Positions 26,294-35,421 of a stretch of 64,000 bases of DNA are shown in pieces. The notes under the pieces are model-generated. The model had not been told where the DNA came from. It was given only the letters and a program-made list of their open reading frames with translations, and did no database searches. Positions within the stretch are counted from its first letter, which is position 1, and every line of letters begins with the position of its first letter. Origin of the DNA: an uncultured Candidatus Nemicrothrix sp. GTDB taxonomy: Bacteria > Actinomycetota > Acidimicrobiia > Acidimicrobiales > UBA8592. The translations under genes were made by a program, and so were the position numbers. Where the stretch lies: assembly GCA_913046155.1 (NCBI GenBank), contig CAJWRY010000002.1, positions 1 to 64,000 of the forward strand, given 5' to 3'.

Positions 26294-26824
26294 ATGAGGG
26301 TCATATCTGGATCAGCGAAAGGTCGCAAATTAGTTGTACCAAGTGGGGATCATGTTAGACCCACAAAAGACCGAGTCAAAGAAGCTATCTTTAACTCCCT
26401 GCACAGTTATGGATTGGTCGAGAACAGATCATTTCTCGACTTATTCTCCGGCACAGGGTCACTCGGAATAGAAGCCTTATCACGTGGAGCCAAATCAGTA
26501 GTATTTATAGATCACCATGCAGAAGCAATTGATTGCATCATTTTGAATGTTGAAAAATTAAATTATGGCTCAACATCAAAGATATTGAAAACGGATGCGC
26601 TGAGTTTCCTCGAAAGGGATGACTATTTCGACGTAGCTCTTTTGGATCCCCCCTATAAATATGAGCATTGGGGCACACTGCTCAAACGAGTTAATGCTCA
26701 TTCAATAGTAATTGAGAGTTCAGAACAGGTAACGCTTGAAAGTGATTGGGAAATAATTAAAAGCCAGAAATACGGTCAAACTAACCTGCTAATAGCATCA
26801 CGCCAAAGAAAAGATAAAGACTGA
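26294..26824 (+). CDS. rsmD: 16S rRNA (guanine(966)-N2)-methyltransferase RsmD
   Basis: SAM-dependent methyltransferase modifying G966 of 16S rRNA. 176 aa. N-terminal RVISGSAKGRKL and VRPTKDRVKEAIFNSL are the family's entry motifs; FLDLFSGTGSLGIEALSRGA is the SAM-binding motif I and VALLDPPY is the N6/N2-methyltransferase DPPY catalytic motif. Start ATG 26294. It precedes coaD, the usual pairing across Gram-positives. The 82-base gap to coaD contains a perfect 8-bp hairpin. Confidence 0.95.
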   Translation: MRVISGSAKGRKLVVPSGDHVRPTKDRVKEAIFNSLHSYGLVENRSFLDLFSGTGSLGIEALSRGAKSVVFIDHHAEAIDCIILNVEKLNYGSTSKILKTDALSFLERDDYFDVALLDPPYKYEHWGTLLKRVNAHSIVIESSEQVTLESDWEIIKSQKYGQTNLLIASRQRKDKD

Positions 26825-26861
26825 TACACCGTCGTACTTCTTAAGGTTATTGTAGAAAATA

Positions 26862-26883
26862 GCGCTACCCGCATAGGTAGCGC
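26862..26883 (+). repeat. Perfect 8-bp inverted repeat (hairpin) in the rsmD-coaD gap
   Basis: GCGCTACC (26862-26869), six-base loop CGCATA, then GGTAGCGC (26876-26883). No T-run follows, so it is not a classical terminator; it ends 23 bases before the coaD ATG. It may be a weak terminator, an RNA stabiliser or a protein-binding site. Confidence 0.6.
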
Positions 26884-26906
26884 GAAATCTGAGGTAGATT
26901 TATCTA

Positions 26907-27389
26907 ATGGCTATTGCAATTTATCCTGGTTCATTTGACCCAATTCACCTTGGGCATGTGCGAATAGTAGAGAACGCAGCAACCATTTTTGATCAAGTGA
27001 TAGTTGTCGCAATGCAAAACAGAGAAAAAAAAGGATTTTTGTCTATTGAAAAGCGCCAAGAATTACTAAAAACCTCTTTCGGGCATCTAAATAACGTAGT
27101 TACAGACTCCTCGACAGGCCTTGTCGTTGATGTAGCCAAAGCATTGAATGCTGAGGTAATTATCAAAGGCCTTCGGTCTTCAGCAGATTTTGAAATTGAA
27201 ATGCAGATGGCCCAAACCAACAAAAAAATTTCTGCCATCAATACAGTCTTCATTCCAACAGATCCGGAATACTCATATATTTCAAGTAGATTTATTCGTG
27301 AAATATCCTCTGAAGGAGGAGACGTATCAGGGTTGGTGCCCAAACCCGTTTCCGATTTACTTAAAAGGGGATTAGGTAATAATGAGTGA
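26907..27389 (+). CDS. coaD: Phosphopantetheine adenylyltransferase
   Basis: Penultimate enzyme of coenzyme A synthesis, transferring AMP to 4'-phosphopantetheine. 160 aa. Nucleotidyltransferase motifs are intact: YPGSFDPIHLGHVRI (HxGH at residues 15-18), the RSSADFEIEMQMA segment, and YSYISSRFIREI near the C-terminus. The last eight bases overlap the SepIVA-like gene, and CoA supply fits the neighbouring acyl-carrier and fatty-acid genes. Confidence 0.96.
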   Translation: MAIAIYPGSFDPIHLGHVRIVENAATIFDQVIVVAMQNREKKGFLSIEKRQELLKTSFGHLNNVVTDSSTGLVVDVAKALNAEVIIKGLRSSADFEIEMQMAQTNKKISAINTVFIPTDPEYSYISSRFIREISSEGGDVSGLVPKPVSDLLKRGLGNNE

Positions 27390-27975
27390 ACCCGACCAGA
27401 ATGATGAAAACACAGCATTTGAGTCAGTGGAGCCATACGAAGCGCCCGAAGTCGAACGCCTAATTCAAGGGCTTATTAACGTTGTCGATGCAGCACGCCC
27501 TGTCCCATTATCATCATCCTCCATGGTAAATAAGGATGAGATCATTTCAGTCTTAAACGATATATCTATTCGCTTACCCGATGAGATCCGTGCCGCAAGG
27601 TGGTTACTCAAACAACGCGAAGACTTCCTCTCACGAACCCAGAGGGAAGGGGATGAGTTAATTGATTTAGCTCGTGCCCGAGCCGGCCAGATGGTCCAGA
27701 AGTCTGAGGTCGTGAAAGCAGCTGAGATACAAGCACGAAGAATCATCGAAGAAGCCCAAGGTGAGGCCCAAAAGCTCCGCCTTGAAACGGAAGACTTTTG
27801 CGATCAAAGACTCGCTAGCTTTGAAGCTGTTTTGAAGAAAACTCAAAAGGTAGTCGCAGACGGAAGAACCAAACTCCAAGGAGATCCGCTAGCTGATCTG
27901 AAAGAAGCACATGGATCTCCAGAAACAGAAACAGAGCAAGGACCTGAGCTGTATGACCAGGATGAAATCGGGTAA
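27382..27975 (+). CDS. SepIVA/DivIVA-like coiled-coil protein
   Basis: 197 aa, dominated by a long charged coiled coil (about residues 75-165, with EDFLSRTQREGDELIDLA and AAEIQARRIIEEAQGEAQK). Position between coaD and the DUF177 gene matches mycobacterial sepIVA, an essential DivIVA-like septation/elongation factor; the assignment rests mainly on this position plus the coiled coil. The N-terminal YEAPEVERLIQGLINVVDAARPVPLSSS segment resembles the membrane-proximal part of that family. Start ATG 27382 overlaps coaD by eight bases, and its own end overlaps the next gene. Confidence 0.7.
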   Translation: MSEPDQNDENTAFESVEPYEAPEVERLIQGLINVVDAARPVPLSSSSMVNKDEIISVLNDISIRLPDEIRAARWLLKQREDFLSRTQREGDELIDLARARAGQMVQKSEVVKAAEIQARRIIEEAQGEAQKLRLETEDFCDQRLASFEAVLKKTQKVVADGRTKLQGDPLADLKEAHGSPETETEQGPELYDQDEIG

Positions 27976-28495
27976 CGGGCCCTCAGACTCAGATGAGCTT
28001 GTTGTAGACCTCCCAAAATTACAAAGAAACACAGGTGTCCCTGCTGAAATATCATCAGAATGGAAACCTGACTCTGTAAGAGCAACCCATTCCAACGCAA
28101 TTCTTATGCAAGTAGAAATCTCCCTTGAAGCAGTCTCGGATAGGATCACCGCCCTTGGAACCGCAATACTGCATTGGACTGCGCAGTGTCGAAGGTGTCT
28201 GGAAGCTACCTCAGGAAGCACTTCAATTGACATTAATGAGATATTTGAAAAAGGTGCTTCCGAAGGTGAAACCTTTGAATTACCGCTAGGTGAAAAGCTT
28301 GATTTGAGACCAATGCTTGCAGAACAGGCGATGCTTAATCTCCCAGTTGCTGCTTTATGTTCGAAATCATGCACTGGGCCAATTGATACGGAATTTTTAA
28401 CTAACTCTTCTCCTTCAAATACTGGAGAAAATCCTGAAGAGTTTAAGGATCCAAGATGGGATGTATTAGACCAACTGAAATTTTCAGATGACTAA
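27953..28495 (+). CDS. DUF177/YceD-family protein
   Basis: About 180 aa, the YceD/DUF177 family found just upstream of rpmF in most bacteria and linked to 23S rRNA/L32 accumulation. The core carries VVDLPKLQRNTG at the start, the HWTAQCRRCLEATSG segment with the typical CxxC, and a late segment LPVAALCSKSCTG with a second Cys pair, together possibly binding zinc. Start is uncertain: ATG 27953 and ATG 27962 both overlap the SepIVA-like gene, and no good ribosome-binding site decides. The final segment (PRWDVLDQLKF) is the usual PRWaaL ending. Confidence 0.85.
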   Translation: MTRMKSGNGPSDSDELVVDLPKLQRNTGVPAEISSEWKPDSVRATHSNAILMQVEISLEAVSDRITALGTAILHWTAQCRRCLEATSGSTSIDINEIFEKGASEGETFELPLGEKLDLRPMLAEQAMLNLPVAALCSKSCTGPIDTEFLTNSSPSNTGENPEEFKDPRWDVLDQLKFSDD

Positions 28496-28586
28496 CTTTT
28501 CCCAATCTGGGTGCAAGAAAGTCCGCTGGTCGGTAGGATCTTATTTGCGCAAGTTCTGCTTGTGATGAGAAGAATTGGAAAACCGC

Positions 28587-28763
28587 ATGGCAGTACCAAA
28601 GAAGAAAACATCAAAGTCCAAAAGTAGGAGCAGGCGAAATTCTGCGTGGAAACTTCATGCACCGACTCTTAACTCTTGCCCGCGTTGCGGTGCCGCTAAA
28701 AGGCCTCATCACGTGTGCGGGAATTGTGGATGGTATGACGATCGAGTAGCCGTTGAGGTCTAG
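28587..28763 (+). CDS. rpmF: 50S ribosomal protein L32
   Basis: 58 aa large-subunit protein. The standard start MAVPKKKTSKSKSR at ATG 28587 is chosen over an in-frame TTG 12 bases upstream. It is the zinc-binding form: CPRCGAAKRPHHVCGNCG keeps two CxxC pairs. Followed 15 bases later by plsX, as in most Gram-positive genomes, suggesting one transcript DUF177-rpmF-plsX. Confidence 0.97.
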   Translation: MAVPKKKTSKSKSRSRRNSAWKLHAPTLNSCPRCGAAKRPHHVCGNCGWYDDRVAVEV

Positions 28764-28778
28764 TCCAACAACGAAATC

Positions 28779-29777
28779 ATGACCGAAACATCTCTTCCGG
28801 TGGCCGTTGATGCAATGGGTGGTGATTATGCTCCTGATCAGATAATCCAGGGAGCCAGATTAGCCAAAGAATCAGGGATTCCGATTGTGCTCTTCGGGAC
28901 AGAGCAAGTTCTCGATGCCATACAGGATATAGAGACCATATTTGTCTCGGAAGTGATTGAAATGGACGAGGATCCTGGCCAAGCTGTTCGACGAAAGAAA
29001 GATTCGTCACTAATTCGTGCAGCTGAATATGTTCGAGACGGTCATGGCGCAGCCATGGTAAGTGCAGGAAATACCGGCGCTACCATGGCATCGGCATTGC
29101 TTAGAATGGGAAGGTTAAAAGGAGTCTCCCGTCCTGCGATCGCAACACCCATCCCCACACTGGAAGGAGATCACCCTGTCATCCTTCTTGATTCTGGAGC
29201 TAATGCAGAATGCCAACCTGAATGGCTCTTGCAATTTGCCGAAATGGGCGCAGTTTACTCGCGGGACAGATTTGCCGTTGAGAAGCCTAAAGTTGGACTT
29301 CTATCAATCGGTGAAGAAGCTGGAAAAGGAAACTCGCTTGTAAAAGACTCATTTGAAATTTTGAATTCTGGAAATTGGGAAACAGTAAGCAACGCAGAAT
29401 TCATCGGAAACGTAGAGGGACGAGATTTAATGAGTGGGGCCGTAGATGTTGTAGTTACCGATGGGTTCACTGGGAATGTTGCACTTAAGACTCTGGAAGG
29501 AACAGCAAAGGCAATAGTTAAGGCATTATTATCAGCATTTTCAAGTTCTGAGGATGCGAAGGCAGGCGCTGACCTCTTAGCACCTTCTTTGCTTCCCTTG
29601 TATCACAAGCTTGACCCAGATTCTGTTGGGGGAGCAGTTTTACTGGGTGTGAATGGTATAGCAATTGTTAGTCACGGCTCTTCATCAGCGAATGCAATTC
29701 TCAACGCAATTAAAACAGCGCATGAGCTTTTTAAAGACAACCACGTGGCAAATCTCCAATCCGTTCTCAAACCGTAA
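28779..29777 (+). CDS. plsX: Phosphate acyltransferase PlsX
   Basis: Converts acyl-ACP to acyl-phosphate for phospholipid synthesis with PlsY/PlsC. 332 aa. The family start VAVDAMGGDYAPDQIIQGA, AMVSAGNTGATMA, VILLDSGANAECQPEWLLQFA and FIGNVEGRDLMSGAVDVVVTDGFTGN are all intact. Start ATG 28779. Followed by acpP, which has its own likely promoter in the 81-base gap. Confidence 0.96.
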   Translation: MTETSLPVAVDAMGGDYAPDQIIQGARLAKESGIPIVLFGTEQVLDAIQDIETIFVSEVIEMDEDPGQAVRRKKDSSLIRAAEYVRDGHGAAMVSAGNTGATMASALLRMGRLKGVSRPAIATPIPTLEGDHPVILLDSGANAECQPEWLLQFAEMGAVYSRDRFAVEKPKVGLLSIGEEAGKGNSLVKDSFEILNSGNWETVSNAEFIGNVEGRDLMSGAVDVVVTDGFTGNVALKTLEGTAKAIVKALLSAFSSSEDAKAGADLLAPSLLPLYHKLDPDSVGGAVLLGVNGIAIVSHGSSSANAILNAIKTAHELFKDNHVANLQSVLKP

Positions 29778-29823
29778 AAGGTTGATTTCTCTAACGCTTC
29801 GCCATAGTTGCTTACAGATTCGC

Positions 29824-29829
29824 TATTAT
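29824..29829 (+). promoter_or_regulatory. -10 element upstream of acpP
   Basis: TATTAT at 29824-29829 would give a start near 29836, leaving a short leader with AAGGACAGG before the acpP ATG at 29859. No convincing -35 is visible at 16-18 bases. An independent acpP promoter is common because of the high demand for acyl carrier protein. Confidence 0.35.
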
Positions 29830-29858
29830 CGGTGAGATACATCTAAGGACAGGAACGT

Positions 29859-30149
29859 ATGCCAGCTGAAACTCACATGGAACAAGATCCACTAGGCAGA
29901 GAAGCGATATTGCAATTAATCAAAGACCGACTAGGAGAGATCCTAGAAATAGATCCTAACTCGGTCAATGAAGGAGACTCATTTGCAGATGATTTAGATG
30001 CTGACTCTTTGGCGCTAATAGAGCTTGTGGAGGCGATCGAAGAAGAACTAGCAGAAAGATCTGTTGACTTCAGAATAGACGACGAGGATCTGGAAGATCT
30101 GAAGAGTGTAAGGGACGCAGTTGACTATGTTTTTAGTCGACTGAGCTAA
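29859..30149 (+). CDS. acpP: Acyl carrier protein
   Basis: Carrier of growing acyl chains in type II fatty-acid synthesis. 96 aa, slightly long owing to an N-terminal extension before the usual REAILQLIKDRLGEIL start; ATG 29877 would give a shorter form but the upstream ATG has AAGGACAGG. The phosphopantetheine Ser is Ser50 in LDADSLALIEL. Highly acidic, as expected. Context plsX-acpP-rnc is the classic order. Confidence 0.95.
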   Translation: MPAETHMEQDPLGREAILQLIKDRLGEILEIDPNSVNEGDSFADDLDADSLALIELVEAIEEELAERSVDFRIDDEDLEDLKSVRDAVDYVFSRLS

Positions 30150-30156
30150 TTGATCC

Positions 30157-30825
30157 TTGATTTCTGACCAAACGGTAACTTTTGCAAATTCAATAAATAA
30201 AGTTTTCAAAAACTTACTTCTTCTAGAGGAGGCATTGACTCACAAATCTTGGTCTGCTGAGAACGAAGGAACGGGACCTAACGAGAAACTAGAGTTTTTA
30301 GGCGATTCAGTGCTCGGTCTCATCGTTACTGAACACATCTACACGAACTATCCGGAATTATCTGAGGGTGAACTTTCGCTTCTCAGATCTGTTGTTGTCG
30401 GAAGAAACTCCTTAAAAGAAGTGGCCGAAGAGATAAATCTCGATAAATATCTTAAGTTAGGAAATGCTTCTGTTTCTCCAGCTCTCCTTGAGGACGCTGT
30501 TGAAGCCGTGATTGGTGCAATATACCTTGATGGGGGCTGGCTAGAAGCAAAGGCATTCGTGATTGATGTCTTGGGAGACAGAATTGAAGAATTCTCAAAG
30601 AAAAATAATGAAGACAGTAAAAGCAGACTCAAGATGATCTTTGAGAAGCAATCACTGCCACTCCCTCGTTACAGTATTCACTCGGATGGGCCTGATCACG
30701 AAAAGGTCTTCTTCGCAAGTATTCATGTTGGGGATGACATCATTGGAAAGGGCAAAGGAAACAGCAAGAAAGAAGCCGAACAGGCTGCAGCTACCGAGGC
30801 CCTGAAAAAGTACACCAATGAATAA
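30157..30825 (+). CDS. rnc: Ribonuclease III
   Basis: Double-strand-specific endoribonuclease for rRNA and mRNA maturation. 222 aa. Catalytic domain signature NEKLEFLGDSVLGLIVTEH with the conserved Glu/Asp set, EDAVEAVIGAIYLDGG with the second metal site, and a C-terminal dsRNA-binding domain (about 152-220) ending GKGKGNSKKEAEQAAATEAL. TTG start at 30157, seven bases after acpP, lacks a strong ribosome-binding site. A natural substrate could be the long rpsO-pnp stem-loop later in the window. Confidence 0.95.
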   Translation: MISDQTVTFANSINKVFKNLLLLEEALTHKSWSAENEGTGPNEKLEFLGDSVLGLIVTEHIYTNYPELSEGELSLLRSVVVGRNSLKEVAEEINLDKYLKLGNASVSPALLEDAVEAVIGAIYLDGGWLEAKAFVIDVLGDRIEEFSKKNNEDSKSRLKMIFEKQSLPLPRYSIHSDGPDHEKVFFASIHVGDDIIGKGKGNSKKEAEQAAATEALKKYTNE

Positions 30826-30879
30826 CTTGCGAAATAAGGCGCTAAAATCGTCATGCAACACAACTTTGATAAGGAAACT

Positions 30880-31722
30880 ATGATCCAACTCCCAGAAATA
30901 GAAACAATACGGAGAGATTTAGAGCGAGATTGTGTTGGCAAAAAAATAAAAACAATAGAAGTTATAAAATCAAAAGTTGCAGGCGGCCCCAAAGCAAAAT
31001 CAGCGATCGAGAGAGAACTAGAACAGTCAAAGGTCGAATCAGTCTCCAGAGTAGGGAAGTTCTTGCTCTTTGAATTATCCAATGAGATGACATTAGCAAT
31101 CGAACTTGGAAGTGGCGGGCAAATAAGCAGAGTCCCAAATAAAACAGAAGTTCATCCAAAAACGCAGCTGATCCTGACTTTCACGCAAACTGGACAGATG
31201 AGACTAATCGATCATGTCGGTGAAGCCTCGGTTTCTCTTCATGAAACTGCTGAAGTCATTGAGGATAAGCCTGAACTAGCTGAACTAGGAATTGATCCAA
31301 TCGAGCATTCGCAACGAATAACTTGGGGAGATTTTGCACACTATCTTCAAGCAAGGAAAGCAAAACTTAAAACATTACTCATTGATGATTCATTCGTGAT
31401 TGGTGTAGGGCCAATGTATGCAGATGAGATTTTGTTTGAAGCTGGGCTGAAATACGACCGGATGTCAGATTCTCTAACAACAAATGAGGTAAGGCGACTC
31501 TGGCAATCAATAGTTCAGACAATATATGACGCTGTCAAGTATCGAGGATCAACCGTTGAAGGGAGCCTTTACGTAGATACCAACGGCGAGCCAGGATCAT
31601 TTCAAGACCATCATTCAGTCTTTGAAAAGCATGGAGAACTAAGCCCAAGGTCGCGAAAACCAATAGCGCGATCTAAGTTTGGTGGAATCTGGACCTACTA
31701 CTGTGAGCAAAGCCAAGTTTAA
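30880..31722 (+). CDS. Fpg/Nei-family homologue with lost catalytic residues
   Basis: Sits exactly where actinobacteria carry mutM/fpg (between rnc and smc) and keeps the fold, but not the chemistry. 280 aa from ATG 30880 (AAGGAAA just upstream; an in-frame ATG at 30853 would add nine residues). The start reads MIQLPEIETIRR where active enzymes read MPELPEVETVRR: the nucleophilic Pro and following Glu are Ile and Gln. The H2TH region is present (GVGPMYADEILFEAGL), but the usual GN of GIGN is GP (Pro178). The C-terminal zinc finger is gone: the two CxxC pairs are reduced to a single Cys275 in YYCEQSQV and the DNA-phosphate Arg is missing. The family's Lys in the RVGKFLLFEL segment remains. It probably binds DNA or has a non-enzymatic role; an unknown activity is possible. 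Confidence 0.8.
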   Translation: MIQLPEIETIRRDLERDCVGKKIKTIEVIKSKVAGGPKAKSAIERELEQSKVESVSRVGKFLLFELSNEMTLAIELGSGGQISRVPNKTEVHPKTQLILTFTQTGQMRLIDHVGEASVSLHETAEVIEDKPELAELGIDPIEHSQRITWGDFAHYLQARKAKLKTLLIDDSFVIGVGPMYADEILFEAGLKYDRMSDSLTTNEVRRLWQSIVQTIYDAVKYRGSTVEGSLYVDTNGEPGSFQDHHSVFEKHGELSPRSRKPIARSKFGGIWTYYCEQSQV

Positions 31723-31782
31723 ATACTCAAAAAATTAAACTACAAACGTGTAATTTACCTCTGGAGCGACTAGTTTCACTCT

Positions 31783-34700
31783 GTGTTCTTAAAATCAATG
31801 ACCCTAAAGGGATTTAAGTCATTTGCGGAGTCAACGACCCTAGATTTTGAGCCTGGGGTCACGGTAGTCGTAGGACCCAACGGTAGCGGGAAATCAAATG
31901 TAGTGGATGCGATAGCGTGGGTTCTTGGAGCCCAAGCTCCAGGTTCAGTGCGATCACAAAAGATGGAGGACGTGATATTCGCTGGAACAACGAAAAGGCC
32001 GGCACTCGGGCGCGCCGAAGTCTCGCTGACTATAGACAATACTGCCAAAGTTATTCCTTTAGATTTCAATGAAATAACAATTAGCAGAACGCTATTTCGT
32101 GATGGCGATAGTGAATATGCAATGAATAATGTTCCCTGCCGTCTACTTGATATTCAAGAGATGTTAAGCGACTCCGGGGTTGGCCGTCACCAACACGTAA
32201 TAGTTTCGCAGGGTCAAATTGATGCTGTGCTTAATGCTAAACCAGAAGATAGAAGATCTATCATCGAGGAAGCTGCTGGTGTTCTAAAGTTCAGAAAGAG
32301 AAGAGAAAAGTCTGAGCGAAGATTAAGGTCAACCGAGGAAAATATCACTCGTCTACAAGACCTTCTTCGAGAAGTGAAGCGTCAGCTTAAACCTCTTGAA
32401 CGTCAAGCAGACGCAGCAAGACGGCATGGATCTTTATTCGAAGAGTTGAAGACACTTAAGAGGCATCTTGCCGGTAAAGAATTAACCGCTTTAAGGCAGG
32501 GGCTAAATGCTGTTCAGCTAGAAAAGACTCAGCTAGCTTATGAAGATAGGAAATTAAAAGCAGAGCTAGAAAAACTTGATTATCAAATTGAGCACGCTGA
32601 GGGAACCCTCGTCAACAATGGATTTGATGATGGGGCAGATGAACTAGCAGCGCTCGAGCGGACCCGTGAGCGAGCAAGAGGTCTTAAAGCACTTCTCACG
32701 GAGAGAATTGCCAATCTTAACCAGCTTCAAGAATCTCAGGTTGACAAAGGCGTCGTAGAAACTCTTGATGCAGAGGCAGCCAGACTTAAAGCACAACTAC
32801 TAGAAACCAATAGTTCAAAACTTGCTTTAGAGCCAGAAACAAAGCAGTTAAGTGATGATGAGCGCAATTTTGAACGTCAACGATTCGAATTCCAAGGTCA
32901 AGTTTCTTCAGAAGTTGATCCTGCAGGTAGCGCAGCTGCTGAATCAAGAGGCCAACTAGCTGCCATCAATTCTGCTTTACATGATCTTCAAGAGAAGGCA
33001 TCGGGTGTAAGTCAGCTTGTAGAGGAGCTCAAGGGTAAGGAAAGAGGTTCCGAGGAAGTCACCGAAAAATTAGCAACTCAGATTAACGAGATGAAAGAGT
33101 CCTTGGAATCATTAGAGGAAGATAGCAAGCACCTAGATCATCTAACTGAAAAGTGCCGTGCGCAATTGCATGCGGCTCAAGAGGAACATTCGCAAGCTCA
33201 ACTAGAAAGCAAAGCTTGGATAGCGCGAGCCGATGCACTTTCGCTAGCTCTTGAAGAATCAAGGGAGCGAAGCGGAATCGAAACAGTATCCGAAGATCAA
33301 GGAGTGCTAGGGGCATTCCACGATTTGATCGAGATCGATTACGGTTGGGAATCAGCCTTCAATGCTGCAATCGGAAACGCTTCAAGTTCAGTCGTTGTTC
33401 GTGGCACTGAGGTAGCGAAACAATCACTTCAAAAGATCCGATCTGCTGGAAAATCCGGCGGAGTTATTGTCACCACAGATGGTCAGAAAACCTCACAAGC
33501 ACCCCGCTCACCCTTACGAGATCACGTCAGGTCTTCATACCCCGAAATTGAATCTTTACTCGATGATGTTCTTGCTAACGTACGTGTCGTTGAAGATTGG
33601 GAAACAGCAGTCACTGATGCTATACAAAATCCACATACCACTTTAGTTACTCTTGACGGTGACTATTTCAACGGTGTCTATTGGCGTGTCGGGAAATCAT
33701 CTACAGGAGCTACTGGAAAAGCCTTGGAGGAAGCAGTAAAGAATTCTGAAGAAAAGCTTGCCGAAGTCAAACGATCTAAGGATGAATTGGACCAGTGTCA
33801 GCGAAAGTTTGATACAGAAGAAAAGAACAGGAACCGTGCTCAGAAACGGAAGCAAAAAGCTTCCCGTCACCTTCAAGAAATGAAAGAAGCTGCATCTCGA
33901 GCAGAAAGCGACACCAGGGCTATACGAGTTGAGCTAGCTAGCTTCCAAAAACAACAGATTTCTTTGCAGCAGGAGATCGATCGTCAAATTGCACTTCAAA
34001 CAGAACTCGCCAATCAGCTGCCTCAATTGGAGGACCATGAAGCCCAATTGATCGAACGCACCCAAGAAATAGAAACTCAAAGATTAGAATTAGAGACTAA
34101 AGCAGCCGAATTAGGGGCAAAACGATCCGATATTGATGTTCGTTTAGCTTCAATCCGTGAGCGAGAGACTTACATCAACGATCGACTTCTTGAAATTGAA
34201 AAGCGACTCAAAGGCTATACAACCGAACGAGACGAAGCAGAATCTAAACGGACAACGCTTGAAAAGCGATTGAAACTAGCACTTTTCCTAAGAACAATAG
34301 TTTCAGCAAAGGAGCTTACTCTTGAAAATGATTTACAAGAGTTACGAGACCGCAGAAAAGAACAATCACAAATAGCTCAGAATACTATTTCGCAGCTTGA
34401 AGAATTGCGCATTGCTAGAAGTCAAAACGAAAAGAATCTCTCTGAACTTCGAGAGGAACACCATCGTGCGGAGATGAAAGAATCTGAGTATTCTTTGAAA
34501 TTAGAGTCCATAACTGACTCAATCAGAAGAGAGCTGGATTGTGAGCCAGGCGTTGCCGTTTCAACTGAAATGCCACCACTTCAAGACGGAACTCCCAAAA
34601 GTCGGGTGAGAGAACTTGAGAGAGAACTAAAAATTATGGGACCTATCAACCCGTTAGCTTTAGAAGAATACGAGGAGCTAAATGCAAGACATGAATTCCT

Positions 34701-35289
34701 TCAAGAGCAACTACAAGATGTACGAAATTCCCGAAGAGAATTAAACAAGATAATTAAAAGCATAGACGAAGAAATCGTTACGGTATTCAGTGGAGCCTTT
34801 GCTGATATTAGTATCAATTTCACAAACCTCTTCTCAACACTTTTCCCAGGCGGGGAAGGGGCTTTGAAACTGACTGATCCCGAAAACCTTCTCGAAACCG
34901 GAATAGAAATAGAGGCAAAACCATCAGGGAAAAATATCAAAAAGCTATCTCTGCTATCTGGAGGAGAACGGTCACTGACCTCTCTAGCTTTTCTATTCTC
35001 GATATTTCGAAGCAGACCATCGCCTTTCTACGTAATGGACGAAGTGGAAGCGGCTCTCGATGATGTTAATCTCCAAAGGTTCCTCCAACTTGTCAACGAG
35101 TTCCGAGATGAAGCTCAACTGATTATCGTAAGTCACCAAAAACGTACCATGGAAACTGCAGACTGCCTATACGGTGTAACGATGAAGCCGGGTGGGTCAT
35201 CAAAAGTAGTTAGTGAAAAACCACAAAATAATCAGCGTCCAGATGCTTTATTCGAAATGGTTGATACTCAAACAGTAAATTCACTGTAA
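31783..35289 (+). CDS. smc: Chromosome partition ATPase SMC
   Basis: Condensin ATPase that compacts and segregates the chromosome with ScpA/ScpB. 1168 aa, full length. GTG start at 31783 gives the family's MFLKSMTLKGFKSFA; Walker A GPNGSGKSNVVDA lies near residues 29-41. Two long coiled coils flank a hinge (about 505-650, beginning DQGVLGAFHDLIEIDYGWE). The C-terminal head has the signature LSGGERSLTSLAFLFSIF near 1055 and Walker B YVMDEVEAALDD. No truncation seen. It follows the degenerate fpg gene and is separated from ftsY by htrA. Confidence 0.97.
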   Translation: MFLKSMTLKGFKSFAESTTLDFEPGVTVVVGPNGSGKSNVVDAIAWVLGAQAPGSVRSQKMEDVIFAGTTKRPALGRAEVSLTIDNTAKVIPLDFNEITISRTLFRDGDSEYAMNNVPCRLLDIQEMLSDSGVGRHQHVIVSQGQIDAVLNAKPEDRRSIIEEAAGVLKFRKRREKSERRLRSTEENITRLQDLLREVKRQLKPLERQADAARRHGSLFEELKTLKRHLAGKELTALRQGLNAVQLEKTQLAYEDRKLKAELEKLDYQIEHAEGTLVNNGFDDGADELAALERTRERARGLKALLTERIANLNQLQESQVDKGVVETLDAEAARLKAQLLETNSSKLALEPETKQLSDDERNFERQRFEFQGQVSSEVDPAGSAAAESRGQLAAINSALHDLQEKASGVSQLVEELKGKERGSEEVTEKLATQINEMKESLESLEEDSKHLDHLTEKCRAQLHAAQEEHSQAQLESKAWIARADALSLALEESRERSGIETVSEDQGVLGAFHDLIEIDYGWESAFNAAIGNASSSVVVRGTEVAKQSLQKIRSAGKSGGVIVTTDGQKTSQAPRSPLRDHVRSSYPEIESLLDDVLANVRVVEDWETAVTDAIQNPHTTLVTLDGDYFNGVYWRVGKSSTGATGKALEEAVKNSEEKLAEVKRSKDELDQCQRKFDTEEKNRNRAQKRKQKASRHLQEMKEAASRAESDTRAIRVELASFQKQQISLQQEIDRQIALQTELANQLPQLEDHEAQLIERTQEIETQRLELETKAAELGAKRSDIDVRLASIRERETYINDRLLEIEKRLKGYTTERDEAESKRTTLEKRLKLALFLRTIVSAKELTLENDLQELRDRRKEQSQIAQNTISQLEELRIARSQNEKNLSELREEHHRAEMKESEYSLKLESITDSIRRELDCEPGVAVSTEMPPLQDGTPKSRVRELERELKIMGPINPLALEEYEELNARHEFLQEQLQDVRNSRRELNKIIKSIDEEIVTVFSGAFADISINFTNLFSTLFPGGEGALKLTDPENLLETGIEIEAKPSGKNIKKLSLLSGGERSLTSLAFLFSIFRSRPSPFYVMDEVEAALDDVNLQRFLQLVNEFRDEAQLIIVSHQKRTMETADCLYGVTMKPGGSSKVVSEKPQNNQRPDALFEMVDTQTVNSL

Positions 35290-35421
35290 AGAGGGCAAAT
35301 TACTTGGTGACGAATTTCACGACAGGACTATTCCCTGAGACGGCAGTAGACTTGAGATATGCCTGAAGCAGGAATAACTATATGAACTCCCAAGTCATTC
35401 GTCTAAGCGACGTGAACCCTT

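Noticed and set aside
27889..28374. 161-codon antisense frame over the DUF177 gene
   Set aside because: The sense frame has family motifs (CxxC pair, PRWD ending) and gene-order support; the antisense product has none.
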